64,000 bases of DNA. Origin: Undaria pinnatifida (Eukaryota; Sar; Phaeophyceae; Laminariales; Alariaceae). The stretch is from the NCBI GenBank assembly GCA_012845835.1, contig JABAKD010000025.1:6458319-6522318 (forward strand), read 5' to 3'. Each line of letters opens with the position of its first letter. The first letter of the stretch is position 1. Made by a program: the position numbers and the translations under genes. The notes below the pieces were generated by a model. That model was not told where the DNA came from. It saw only the letters and a list, made by a program, of their open reading frames with translations, and made no database searches. Below, one piece after another: positions 10,200-21,545 of this stretch.

Positions 10200-11867
10200 C
10201 CTTACCCCCCCCCCTCTCCCCCTCTCCCTCCCCCCCCCCCCCCCCCCCCCCCTCCCCCGTCCACCCGGCCCCTTAAGGATGCCGACGGATGACGCTGCCG
10301 CAACCTTTGCGCGTCGGTCTGCAACCTTGCGTCTCTCCGTTTGATGCCGATTCCACACGAACGACTCGGCTCTCTCCTACTCGTCGAAATTATCTTCCGG
10401 CCTTCTGAGCATTTTTTCGCCACCCTTCGAATTTCAATCCAAAGACCGACATATCCTCATTCAGATGAGCCATCCAGTCCTTCTCGTGCCCCCCTAAGTA
10501 GCCCTTGCCCCCAACAAACAACGTAAACATCACCCTCTATGGCACACGCTCCTCCCCTATACGTGCTACGAATCCCGCAAACAATATCCTTCGTTTGCGC
10601 ACTATCGCCTCTATGCTCTCGGAAGCTGTCTTGGCAAACGCGTCGGCGTACGATAGGGTGTGGTCGTCGCGCTTCCGTTTCCGCCCTCCGAGGCATCGGA
10701 GGAGCATGGTGTGGTGAACTTGTCGTAGGCTGTCATACTCAGACTTATTCGGGATCCACGTCATGCAACCGTAAACCAGTGTCTCGACCACCTCAGCTTT
10801 TAGCAACCGCACCTTCAACCGTGAGCGCCCACCCAGGCGATCATAGCTTTTCATCTTGTGCCGATGAAAGCACGCCCAGGCCCTCTGAAGACGAACAAAC
10901 CGCCGTATTTCAATGGTAAGGTCTGTGTCTGCGTTGCCAAGTAAACAAACTCGATGGTTTGTTTGTATACGTGGCCGGCTGCATTTATTGTTAACGCACC
11001 TTTTTCCGCGTTTGGTATTGTCTCCGTTTTCCCCGCCTAGACCGTAAGCCCGAACGACGAGCACGCAGTCACGATCACCATTACCATCCTCTCCAGCCCT
11101 TCCGATGATCGCGATGTACGATACCCGCATCGTCCGCGTACAGCATACCCCACAATCTCTGCACCTCATCCCCTCCGCCCTTCGACTTCGCCTCTGCGTG
11201 AAGTGCCATTTTCTTAACCTTTCTCTTTTCGTTGGAGCTGCACCATGTTGTCCGTGATGGCTGCATCAGTGATGAAGTGTTTCTAGTCCACATGCACAAC
11301 AGCCGTGAAAAACGTGTTGAACAGCAGTGACGCGAGCACTCGTCCTTGCCTGAGACCTTGCCCCACGTCGAACTTATCCGAGCACTCTCCATCATCTAAT
11401 AGCACGCATGCTTGGATGCCATCGTGGAATTGGCGGATGACGGCAAGCATTCTCGGTGGCACGCCAAAACGAGCAAGGACATCCCGCAAAAGGGTTCGGT
11501 CGACGGAGTCATATTTTTTGTTGAGGTCGATAGAGCACGAGTGCAAGGGAGTGTCCTTCTTCCGCGCCACTTCCTGCAGTCGTCGTACTACGAACATCAT
11601 GTCGACCGTCGAGTGTTGGGGTCTGAACCCACGCTGTTCCACCGGCAAAATGTTGTCGCGTTCGACAAAATCACTCAGGCGACCCCCGATGACTTTGAGG
11701 AGTACTTTCTAAGCGTGAGCCACAAAGGAGATGCAACGATAATTACCACACTCAGTCCAACCTGTCTTCTTGTGAAGCACCTTAATCGTTGCATCTTTCC
11801 ATTCTTGCGACACGCCACCTCCCCTCCACACAGCGACGATGATATCGTAAAACTTTCGGAGGAAAAA
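10200..11867 (-). pseudogene. LINE L-a reverse transcriptase, frameshifted
   Basis: Reading leftwards from 11867, the pieces line up with a non-LTR reverse transcriptase. They are [13 protein letters not shown], then [19 protein letters not shown] and the [13 protein letters not shown] block (11648-11283), then [16 protein letters not shown], then MLYADDAGIV with the YADD catalytic box at 11129-11140. Next come LKVRLLKAEVVETLVYGCMTW and SIEAIVRKRRILFAGFVAR (down to 10537). The fragments sit in different frames with stops between them, so at least three frameshifts separate them. The endonuclease domain and ORF1 are absent. This is a dead LINE copy; the family call is secure from motif order. 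Confidence 0.85.
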
Positions 11868-12190
11868 AATTGTCGTTGGGGCAACCTGGTGTGTGGGGTT
11901 AGGGTAGAAAGATAGAACAGCAATATAAGGGGAAATCTCGGGGTTTCCAATGTAGGGTGCATAATGTTGGGTACGGGGTATTATAGAGAAAATGAATGTT
12001 CCGGGTAATTGTAATAAAGTAAGATCGAGAGGTCGGATACCATCAACCAACTGTAGAGCGGTGTGAAGCGGGGGATCGTCGGTGCAGCGAATATCCAAAA
12101 AAGATGTAGCTAACGGGCGAGGCCCTGCACATGCTGAAGAGGACCGGGGCAGAAGACAACGGACGTCAGGGAGTCGTAAAGTTCGTTTTT
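11868..12190 (+). repeat. 5' repeat (A1) of DIRS-like copy A
   Basis: About 320 bp starting TCGTTGGGGCAACCTGGTG. It is repeated in direct orientation at 18310-18620 of the same element and in both ends of copy B. Identity to its own 3' partner is clearly imperfect (I estimate roughly 80-85% by eye). The two copies of this unit within one element have therefore diverged. Confidence 0.8.
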
Positions 12191-12579
12191 TGTTCCTTTC
12201 TGTTTTCTCTTTTCTTGTTGGTTTGCTGTGCTAGAGGGTGAGCATTGTGGAGAGCAGTCAGTCGTCTGGAGGAACGAGCAAGGATGGAGGGTCTCACCCC
12301 GACCAAACAACAGGACGAGGACCAGGACAACCCGGTGGGAGGCCCAGGCCCAACGCAGTCGGGAGGCGGGGCAACCGTGAGCATTAAAGGGGGTACAGTA
12401 CACGGGAATACACTCGCAACCGTGAGCGCGTCGTTCAGAAGGAAGCGTGCAGATCCCGGAGTTTCGATCACAGACGCTTGACGCAGACAACAGATGGTCA
12501 GGGTGAAGGAATACTTGCCTATGGCCAGACAGAGAAGGAAATTGTTTAGTTAGGCACCACCGCGAACAAACCGACCACG

Positions 12580-15050
12580 CCCAACATGCCCCACTTCGGC
12601 AACGCTATCAAATTCTCCTCCGAGCGGAATCTCAGGGGCCCCCATCGGCGGGTGGGAGTAGTTCGTATTAGCAGGAGGCAGGGGTGGGGCGGAACAACAG
12701 CCAGCTGGCGGTTTTATCGGGCCACCACAGGCACCCTGGGGACCTGTAGGAGCGCATCGGCATCAGAAGCAAGGGTGGACACCCCAGCGGCAGGATTTCA
12801 CGGGCGCACAACAGCAGCTGCAGCAGGGCGAGGCACCACAGAAACAGGGGGCAGCAATTTGGGGTGGAGAGGGGGGATACAGCATCAGCAGCGGGGTAAG
12901 TCACCGCAGCAGCTGAGCGCGGACGCACCACGGCATCATCAGCAAAAGGGGTGGCCAACGCAGCTGCTGCATAACGGGGGAACGCCACTGCAGCCGCAGC
13001 AAGGATGGGGACCAGAACAGGGGGGGGAGGGGAGACGTTGGGAAGGAGGTGCAGTAGGTGCAGTGAGCCCGCGACAGCAGCAATCAAACTGGCAGCAGCA
13101 ACAGTCAAGCGCTCAGCAGCAGCAGTTACACAGGTCGGGCTTCAAGAAAGTGAGTGCGTGGGAGTTAGAAGGGTCAGGACAGCGAGACAGCAGCAGATGG
13201 AAGCGAACTTAGGGCAGTGGGAGCGGGGGCGTGGTGGTGGAAGCCCGTAGGAGATGGGCCCGCCGAGGCTGCAACAACAACGGTATCAGGAACCGGGCAC
13301 GGGATATGGAGACGGGAGAGGTACTTCACATAGCAACGAGCCGCTGTCGCGGGGGGAGGGGGGGAGGTGACTAATTTTTTTTGTCGGGGGGGCAGGGTGA
13401 GGGAGGGGCGGGGGTATGGGGTTAGGCATGGGGGGGTGGGGTAGGGGGGGCGGGAAGGATACAATAAGCCATCAGTGAGGGAAACGTTGTGGAGCAAGGG
13501 CAACCGCACGGTGGTATTCTGGGCGTCTTCATGGGGGGACGAGAAGGCACCACCGTTCCATTCGGTGAAGGTGATGAGCGTGGTCACGAGAGGTTTCATC
13601 ATTCGGGGGAAGGGCGCGCAGAAAACATGGGGACAGACCAACATCGATTTCCGTATCTCCTCCCAGAGGGACCATTTAGGCTTCCGGGGAGAGACGGCGG
13701 AGGTATGCCTGTACCACACGGTGGAGGCCGTTTTGCTGTTGCTAATACAGCAAATGCGGTACAAGCCGTCCCACGGTACGGGTGCGGCAGAAAGTCCCTG
13801 AGTTTCTCACATGGGGACCTCAATACCTCACTCAGAAAATAATTTCGAATGCATTGGTTCCTATCACCCGACCAAGCTTCTGTGCCTTAGTCCTGAAAAA
13901 GTATGTACTCGAGTGAAATTACTTCATTAACCGGCAGTTCCTCACATGAGGAGCTCAATCGCCCAGGGACGTTTTGGCCCAAAAGCTGCAGCGCTTACCG
14001 CGGGATGACTCGTACGTGGTGGACGGGAATAAAGCCTTCGGGAAAGCATCGCTGCGACGGACGTACAAGCTGCTTAAGCGTTTTCGCGCGGTAGCGCAAG
14101 GGGTGAGGACTTTTCACGCGCAAAGAACACGGGTGGCCCTGTAAGAACCATCTGGGAGCATAATCGTCCAGTGGTTCAACATCTCCTGGAGTGGACGGAG
14201 GAAGTATCCCGGCAGGCGCACATGCTGTATGAGGAGGTCGGGACGTTCCCGGGTCCGAGCGGCGAATATCCGATGCCACCACCGCGTTTCAAGCGAACCC
14301 ATACGTGGGTTACAACGTCACCCATCTACCTGGCGAACGTAGGGTATACAGAGGAGCCCACGGCAGGGGGTTATAGGAAGAGACGGGGGAGGGAGGGGGG
14401 GGGTGGGGGCAAGCGAGACCGGGGCGGCGGGAGGGCGGGGGGGGGTGGGGGGAAACGAGCAAGGACGGGAGGAGGTTGGGGGGGGAGGAGGAGGAGGCGG
14501 AGGGGGAGGGGGAGGGAGAGGAGGGTAGGGGGGGTGGGTGGGCGGGGGGAGGAGGAGAGATTGGGGGAAGGGAAGAGAAGGGGGGGAACGGGCATATGAC
14601 CGACCATGCAGCGGCTACGAGGAAATCGGAAAATGCCTCCACGAGCCAAAAACGAGGATAGGATGCAGATACCGGCACGAAGGAGGTTACAGAACCTCGA
14701 AGCGTGCGTTTCTGCCAAAGGAGGTGGGCGGGTCGGGAAAGCGAAAGAGGGGGGATGAGGAGCAAGAGAGTGGGTCGGGGAGGAGAAACGGGGGAAGGGG
14801 GGGGGGGGGGACGGGAGAGACGGGCCGGCGGAGAAATGAGAGAACGGTCTCCGTGGCGCGGCGGGGCCAACCAGGCGAGCTACCGACAACATTTCTGAGT
14901 CGACCACGTCGAGGGCAGCGGCGGGGGGTTCGGGTTGGACAATGGACCAAAGGGGGGAACGGACTCCTCCAGGATCGGTGGTCGTGTCAGATACAGGTGC
15001 GACATCCGGTCCGCGCTAAGAAGAGCAGAAGCGTTGGTGGGTTGCACAAG
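12580..15050 (+). pseudogene. gag-like region of DIRS-like copy A
   Basis: A broken, low-complexity reading region. Its first part (12586-13212) is rich in Q, G, S and P. The middle part (14171-14600) contains an LLEWTEEVSRQAHMLYEEVG block, then long G/R-rich stretches. Near 14605-14680 a CCCH-like pattern appears (C, 8 residues, C, 9 residues, C, 3 residues, H; second half GCRYRH). A VVVSDTGATSG string, resembling a retropepsin active-site motif, lies at about 14981-15010 and is followed by a stop. Homologous blocks occur in copy B but at visibly lower identity than the downstream genes. Stops and frame changes make it non-functional. Confidence 0.6.
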
Positions 15051-15289
15051 GATTACTGAAGAGGGTGTCTGGGGAGTCAACGAAGGCGACAAGCTTAATG
15101 CGAGTTTTAGACACGACCGCAAGGGCAGTGTTATCGAAGATTTCCGGGGGGAGGGGGGGGAGGAAGGGGGTGAGGGGCCGGTAGTGCGGTGGTTGGGGGG
15201 GTCGTTGACGGCGCCCCATATTGATCTGGAGCGCGTGCAAGCGTTCTTCGGGGACAGACACCAATTTCCGAAAAGCGAAAACTTGAGTC

Positions 15290-17225
15290 ACATACAGCGC
15301 GTAGGGGTGATGATCGACGTGCGACCGAGGGGGAAGCCTGACGAAGGAGCTCACACATGGACAACATTCAAGCGAACGAACGGTTCACGTAGCTAGATGT
15401 GGAAAAGGCGGTTGCGGACGTTTCGAGTGGTCGTGCGATTGTTTGCCCGAAGGAACATGTGGGGCAGGTAGAAGGATTTCAAGTGTCACCAGTCGGGGTA
15501 GTGGAAGAGCGAGAAAAAATACGAATCATCGATGACATGACGTTCGAGAACAGAGACGGGAGTGGGGGGGGTTCGGTGAACTCGACGACCGGTTGGAATG
15601 AGATTCCGACATGTACAGTGGCGGGGATGATGCATGAAGTGGTACAGAGGGTTCTCGGGATCAAGGTCAAGTTCGGAGATCGAGCGCGGATTCTCATTCA
15701 AAACATTGATGTCAATAATGCGTTCAGGCAGATTCTAGTGGACCCTGACGGGGCCAGGGTTTCGGGTACGCGGTAAGGGAGTTCAGTTTCATCGATTTGC
15801 GGTTGCAGTTTGGGTGGAGGGGCAGTCCGGGGTGGTGGGTGGTGATTTCGGCTGCGATGCAGAATGTGCAACATAATACCACGAGATCCTTCGCGCTGAT
15901 CTAGCCGGGCGGGGACTGTGCAGTGGAGCACGTGCCGGTAGCGCAGAAAACAAAGCGTTTATAAGTCGGTTAGTCGGCAGAGTGTGTCGTGGGACCGGCG
16001 GAGGGAGGCCTGGGGAGACAACCCGGCCTTTGTGGCGTTTTGTATGGACAACGCAATTTCCGCAGCAGTTCAGTGGGATGCGGGGGGGGCGCGGTGTTTG
16101 AACACTTGTCACGATCCTTAGCTTTCATCCATGATCAGGTTATGGGCGAGAGATCCGAAGGGGAGAAGCCACTGTTCTCGCGTAGAACGGTGACGGGCTG
16201 GGCGACGAAATAACAGGTTTTGGAGTACGATATCGACACAGAGAGTATGACCAATGACCTGCCGACACGGAGGGTAGACGACTTGCGCGCGCGAGTAACA
16301 GAGTGGACGGCAGAGCGGCAGTCGGCAACTGTGCGGGAGGTGTTAGTGTTAGCGGGGAAGATGCACCACGCATCCTTTGTTCCCTGGCCCGGACGGAACT
16401 TCGTCTGTAGGCTGCTGCAGGTTTCTAATCTCCATCTTAATGGGGCGGAGCGAGCCGAGGGGGGGAAAGAGTGTGGCATGTACACAAAGCGGGCAGAAGC
16501 GAGGCGGGTTTTTCGGCTGTCGCGTGAATTCATGGCTGATGGGGGGTGGTGGAGATGGTTTTTCGGGAGAGGGGGGGGTACGGGGGGGAAGACGATAGCA
16601 CCACCGTTCTTTAGCTTCGTTAAGCAGCAGCCGAGTAGGACATGGTATTCGGACGCTTCCTTGGCAGCAATAGCGGGGTTATGTATGGAAACGTGGGTGT
16701 ACTGGAAGTTCGACTTGCCGGGAGAGGTCAACGAATAAACGGTAAAGGGGGGGCAGGCCGTAGATGATTTTATTCCCATCAATCTGCTCGAGGTAATGGC
16801 AATGGTGATGACGGCGTACGTCATGGTTGACATGAAGGGATAGAGACCGCGTAGAAGAGGGGAGGTAGATCCGATGAGGTCGGATTATGAGTCAGCGGTG
16901 ACCTGGGTGAGGAGGTGTCGCGGGGGAGGGAAGAAGCAAGCGAGGGTACGGGCGTCGATGAGTATAATGGGAGCTTTGGAAGCAAGGGGAGGGTCGTGTT
17001 TTCAGGCAAGGCACGTGCGGGGGGTGGATAGTAGGTTAGCAGACGGTCTGACCAGGTGGAAAGTGGGCCAGATTTACGAAAACCTGAATGCAGAATGTCC
17101 TGCAATCGCTTGGCAGGTGCAGGAGTTGGTAACGGGGGAGCAGCACATGTGTTCGGAGATAACTGCGAGAGGGTACGCATTTGAAAGAAGTGCAGCTCCG
17201 ACTCGAAGGGCTTACGAGGCGACCT
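15290..17225 (+). pseudogene. Reverse transcriptase-RNase H of DIRS-like copy A
   Basis: Reverse transcriptase blocks in order: KIRIIDDMTFENR, LIQNIDVNNAFRQILVDP (15685-15750), then, after a frameshift, FGYAVREFSFIDLRLQFGW and GSPGWW. The catalytic YxDD position reads CMDN (TGT ATG GAC AAC at 16041-16052), so the second catalytic aspartate has become asparagine. RNase H follows: YSDASLAAIAG (16649), INLLEVMAMVMTAY (16770), SDYESAVTWVRRC (16880) and ARHVRGVDSRLADGL (17010). Several stops interrupt the chain (e.g. near 15395, 15776, 15903, 16738). It is inactive by both frame and catalytic residue. The same CMDN occurs in copy B. Confidence 0.85.
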
Positions 17226-17226
17226 G

Positions 17227-18225
17227 AAGGATGTGGGTGAACTGGCGGTATTTCATAGAGAGGGGATGCTGGCTGCGGAAATTCATGGGGGAGGTGGAGC
17301 TTGTAGCGGAATTGGTGGAGTTCATGGGATAATGTTTCGCAGGGAAAGGACACAAGAAGTAGAACATAGTTGGCAAGTTGGTGGCGATCAATTTCTACCA
17401 TGAGCAGTTCTTGAGGCTATCAGTGCCCATGAGAAAGCCGTTGATGAGATCTGTCAGGCAAGGTATCAAGAGGGCACACGTAAGAATGGGTAGTTAACAG
17501 AAAGTGAGAAGGCCGTTGACGTGGGGGATGCTGACGGAGATGCAGGAGAGCATTCAGGCATGGGGGGTAGACCTGAGGGTGTTATGGATTGGTTTGGTGC
17601 TAACGTATTATTTAATGTTGCGAGCGTCGGAATTATTTGCCAACGGAAAAAGGGTGTTCCACAAAGTATGCTCTTTGAAGAGGGGGAGGTGGAGTTCTTC
17701 CGGGATAACTAGCACTTGGTAGGAAGCAGAATACACGAAGCCAAAACAGTGGAGGTGCGGTTCAAAGAGTTGAAGGGGGACCATGGGAGAAAGGGGACGG
17801 AACTGGTGAGAACAAGGACAGGGCGGCGGGAGCAAGGAAACCGAGGGGCGGTGCGCCCATTGGTGGAGCTGGTCAGGCTCTACGGTAACGGGGGATTACG
17901 GAAGAAGCCGCCCTTGATGTCATTTAGGGGAAAGGATGGTTGTGAGGCTTGGTCAAGGGGGCGGGAAACCCAGTGCTTGAGGGATAGTATAGCAAGCGTA
18001 AAGGAGAGGTGAAGAGAGGAAGGGAGAGGGGGGGAGGGCGAGACTGATTCCAGCAGAATTCGCGTTGCATCCGGGCAGAATAGGCTGAGCGACAAGACTG
18101 GCGCGAGAGGAGTACCGGAGGCCGCAATATAAAAACAAGGAAGGTGGTCGTCAGAGTCGTTTATGGTGTACGTTAGGGCGAACATGGAGGCCCCGGTTTG
18201 GGTGTTAGAGGTTTTGGGGCGGAGG
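17227..18225 (+). pseudogene. Tyrosine recombinase of DIRS-like copy A
   Basis: The C-terminal catalytic domain is recognisable. LTYYLMLRASELFANG carries the first catalytic arginine (CGA at 17621-17623). FKELKGDHG carries the lysine. HPGRIG is at 18068-18085, then a TGA at 18086-18088, then GRWSSESFMVYVRANM with the tyrosine near 18163. This matches the R-K-HxxR-W-Y layout of phage-type integrases used by DIRS-order retroelements to insert circular DNA. It is broken by stops (17335, 18012, 18086 and a TAA before KQGRW) and at least two frame changes. Unlike copy C it keeps the first arginine. Confidence 0.85.
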
Positions 18226-18309
18226 CAGGACAGCTCTTCCCCCCCCACCACCATTTCGGCTTCTTCAAAAAATAAATAGCATCTTTCGTGGAAGTGAAAC
18301 CCAAAGAGG

Positions 18310-18620
18310 AAGGTTGTCCTTGGGGCAACCTGGTGTCTGGGGGTAGCGGGTGGAATTATAGCAAAAGAACGGGAAATCTCGGTGTTTCCAATGTAGGGTA
18401 GCAGGATGTTGGGTACGGGGTATTATATAGAAAATGAAAGTTCCGGGTAATTGCGAGAAAATATGATCGACAGGTCAGATACCAACAAGCAACTGTAGAG
18501 CGGTGTGAATATGGTGATCGTTGGTGCAGCGAATGGCCGAGTAAAGAGGAGACCCTGCACGAGCTGACGAGGACCGGGGCAGAAGACAAGGGACGTCAGG
18601 GAGTCGTCAAGTTGGTTTTT
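18310..18620 (+). repeat. Internal second copy (A2) of the terminal repeat, copy A
   Basis: Direct repeat of the 5' unit (CCTTGGGGCAACCTGGTGTC to GGACGTCAGGGAGTCGTCAA), 850 bp short of the element's 3' end. It is almost identical to 28120-28430 of copy B (~99% by eye) but less similar to the 5' units of either element. Confidence 0.8.
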
Positions 18621-18685
18621 TTCCTCGCCCACCCTGCTGCAACATCCCACGGCGGGTGGGCAAACAGAAGGGAAGAGGACACAGT

Positions 18686-19195
18686 GGTCGATTAGTGATG
18701 GCATATTCCCGATCGCACAGGTCGTTTGAAACGGAATCGATACATATTAGTCATTTGGCCTTCGTGGTGGGTTCCCGGTCGCCGGGGCCGTTTGGAACAG
18801 AATCACCCGAAGGCACGCGTAGGGGTTGGTCTATTAGTGATAGCATAATCCCGATCGCCCGGGGCATTAGAAACGGAAAATCATCCCACTCAATAGTCTT
18901 TTAGCAATCGTGGTGTGTTTCCGATATTCACGGGCTGTTAAAAACAGGACTATCCTAAAGCACAGGCATATAGTGTTCGGTCAGTGGTGGCATAATCGCA
19001 ATATGAGCGGGCCGTTAGAAAGGAAGTCACCACATCCATGATGGTTTGCCAGTGGAGGTGGGTCTCCGACAATAGCGGGTCGCTAGAAACGGAAAAAAAA
19101 ACACCCTAGAGCACGCGCAAGGTAGTGGTCGATTAGCGGTGATTTTCTCGGGCGCACGCCCCGTTAGAAACGGACCTACTCAAGTGGCTGTTTGA
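18686..19195 (+). repeat. ~73-bp tandem satellite inside the 3' end of copy A
   Basis: Seven degenerate units start near 18690, 18762, 18830, 18904, 18978, 19050 and 19128. Each has a CCCGATCGC-like or CCGATATTC-like block followed about 15 bp later by CGTTAGAAACGG or a variant. Alternate units resemble each other more (GTGGTCGATTAGTGATGGCA versus CGTGGTGGGTTCCCGGTCGC). This suggests a 146-bp dimer. The inverse array is in copy B. Confidence 0.75.
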
Positions 19196-19489
19196 GAAAT
19201 TTCGGAGCCCGGAATGAACCGGCCTCCGGTTTGCACACGAAACACTTGAGAAGGGGGAGGCGTCTCACTAGCGGAGCGCGACCGGTAGGTAGGTCGACCG
19301 CGTTTCGTTTGTGTGGGTGAGGGAGGCGTAAGCAAGAAGGGAAAGGGCGGGAGCAGCCCCTCCTCCCCTTCTCCCTCCCGCTATTTCATTCGGAGGTAGG
19401 GGGGGGCGTACGCATCCGGGGCGGGGCGGGGGGAGGACAGCCCTTCCCCCCCCACCACCATTTCAGTTTTTTTATTAATATTAATCAAA

Positions 19490-20890
19490 TATCAAATACA
19501 CTCCAGCTAGGAGATCGAATATTTTGTCGAAACTTATCTTTGCAAGCTGTATGTGATATTCCGATCGCGCGTATTACGGGTTGTATGTCCTCATGAAGGA
19601 TATAGGTCGGCGACTCCCCTTGCAACTACAGTGTAGCTATCAGGGTCAACAGGGTGTTGTTAGGCAGTCTGTGCGCCGAAACTATAAAGCCCGTTTCTGA
19701 GGGGGACACAATCTGACAACTGTGGAAAGAAATGCATCAGTTTATCAAGTGAATACTGCAAGCCGAATAACCGGTGAGGGGAGGGCGGAGGTTTAAGACG
19801 TGGGGGCCTGATTTTGATCAAAAGTGGGGCGGGAGGGGGAGAGGCGGGGGAGGGGACGTGTGGGGCAGGTCAATTTGTGCGCGGAAACTATAAATCCTCT
19901 ATGTGGGGGAGGGGGGGCGGGAAATGTGCCGGGGGGGAGGGCGGGATGCGGGGGGGGAGGGCTTTAGGTTGCATATATGGAGGGGTGTGCTATACGCGTG
20001 GTGCTAGGTCTAGGCGGTGGTGCGGGTGGTGGAGAAGGATGGGGCGTTGGGAGCGGGGATGGGTGGGAATTGCAGCAGCGGTATGGACGTCTCTAAAACG
20101 ATAACGAGGCGTTATCCAGGGCGTGGAAGTGTTTATTACTCTGGCGGATTTCGATATTAGGTGGGGCGTTTAAGCAAGAGAAAGCGAGGAGAAGAGAAAA
20201 AAAAAAAAAAAAAAGCGGGGAGGGGGGGGGCTTTCAAGAGGTTTAGCTGGAGTGTATTTTGATATTATATGTGACCTAACAAATTGAAGTCAAGGATTTG
20301 GTCGACACTGATCTTCGTGGCATTTGGTGTGATCCTCCGATCGCGCGTATAAATTATTCATGTAGGGGGTTGCTATACGCGCGGTGCTGGGTCTAGGCGA
20401 TCGTGCGGGGTGTGGGGAAGGAGGGGGCGTTGGAGGGGGGAACGGGGGATGAATGAAAGGTACGTGATGGATGGCTAGAAAGATGTTGACGTGATACCAA
20501 TTGCTAAAAAGTGTATGTTACTCTGGCCGATTTTAATTGTAGGTGTGGCGTTTAAACGAACTGGGCGGGGAACAAAAAGGGGGGGTGGGGGGGGCGGAGG
20601 GCGGAGATGAGTTGGAGCTACGGCATGGATGGCTAGATGGATAATGAGATGATATCAGCTGTCTGGTAGTACTAAGTGTTTACTACCCTGGTAGATTTTG
20701 ATTTCAGGTGAGGCGTTTGAACAAGAGAGATCGGGGGGGCGGGGGCGGGGGGGGGGGGGGGGGACGGGGCGAGCATTTCAATATGTGGGCGGAAACTATA
20801 AATGAATGTGACGGTTGCTGCAAGAAGACACCCCTTTTATCACCCGCCTGGTAATGTTTATTATTGTAGAAGGTTTGATGTTACATGTAG
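19490..20890 (+). repeat. F1 repeat plus downstream module set
   Basis: Terminus at 19497 (ACTCCAGCTAGGAGATCG), core, G-rich modules and an A tract at 20194-20214. A second module set begins AAGTCAAGGATTTGGTCGAC at about 20287. It matches 45.5-46.06 and 48.76-49.46 kb, and ends with CACCCGCCTGGTAATGTTTA near 20845. It abuts the 3' end of DIRS copy A. The (A)n and (G)n runs explain the short glycine-rich frames. Confidence 0.8.
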
Positions 20891-20939
20891 TTAATATGAA
20901 GCATCTTTCATAAAAGTAAAACTTACAGTGATATTCTCT

Positions 20940-21232
20940 TTTTGGTGGCAAGCGGTATAGACTAGTCGGGTTTTCCAGGCTTCAGTAGTTATACGTATGC
21001 ACCAGTATGGACCAGGCACATCGTAGACTGACTCCCCATTTCACTTTTATATGTTTCTGGTGGAGGCATGAATTGCCTCATCTGTGATATATGCGTGTAC
21101 CACCTTTCGGTTTGGGTTGTTTTTTTTCCCTGGGGTATTCCTCAGCTCAAGAGTGACTGGAGCCTGTCCTGTGACCACGGACCTTATTGTGCGAGTTTGT
21201 GCGAGAACAAAAACAAGAACAACAACAACTCA
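20940..21232 (+). mobile_element. LINE L-a 3' tail, + strand
   Basis: Carries the L-a 3' end in sense: ACTGACTCCCCATTTCACTT, TTCCCTGGGGTATTCCTCAG, GTCCTGTGACCACGGACCTT, then GAGAACAAAAACAAGAACAA and (CAA)n. It is about 290 bp long and entirely 3' UTR. Confidence 0.75.
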
Positions 21233-21545
21233 GTAACAATGACAAGCTATGCCTTAGTAAAGTTCATCGTCCACGTGTATAATTACGTACGTTTAGCAGG
21301 CGCTTTATACGCACCGTGAGTGCAACGAAAACTTTCCAGCGGTCTGTGGTTGGTGATCGCAGTCGAAGGGACGATTGTATTTCATCCCCTGAAAAAAAAA
21401 TAGGAGAGGGCAATGATGAAACTTTTACGCCGAAACAGGTGAATATTATAATATTTATACACTCAAGTTTCAAAAGTTATGTTTCCCCCCCTAAATATTT
21501 TGTATTTTTTTTATTGTTACAGCAATATTTTGATGAAAAATAAAC
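21233..21545. other. Interval with no recognisable gene
   Basis: About 310 bp between a LINE tail and an F1 terminus. Short overlapping frames on both strands show no motif. Confidence 0.4.

Larger units (their letters stand above)
9286..11867 (-). mobile_element. LINE L-a, 5'-truncated, 3' region interrupted by a MITE
   Basis: Minus-strand non-LTR retrotransposon. From its 5' side (11867) come reverse transcriptase remnants. They are followed by a long 3' UTR with a C/G tract (10160-10260 on the + strand), a purine-rich tract at 9780-9950, and the conserved tail sequence 9286-9500. The (AAC)n terminus is missing. A 269-bp MITE sits in the 3' UTR. The 5' end abuts the 5' repeat of DIRS-like copy A at about 11868. 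Other L-a copies are at 21.6-23.0, 36.4-37.7 and 47.3 kb. Confidence 0.8.
11868..19468 (+). mobile_element. DIRS-like retrotransposon copy A
   Basis: Order on the + strand: 5' repeat (11868-12190), Q/G-rich gag-like region, CCCH-like finger, reverse transcriptase, RNase H, tyrosine recombinase, then a 3' complex. The 3' complex contains a second copy of the 5' repeat (18310-18620) and a ~73-bp tandem satellite. A terminal repeat displaced inward from the 3' end fits the split direct repeats of Ngaro/PAT-type DIRS-order elements. There is no room for a DIRS methyltransferase between RNase H and recombinase. Copy B at 27.2-34.5 kb is its inverted partner. All coding parts carry stops or frameshifts. 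Confidence 0.85.

Noticed and set aside
14310-14907. Long proline/serine-rich minus frames (178-186 codons)
   Set aside because: Antisense of the G/R-rich gag region of copy A. The sense strand has the family-level match.
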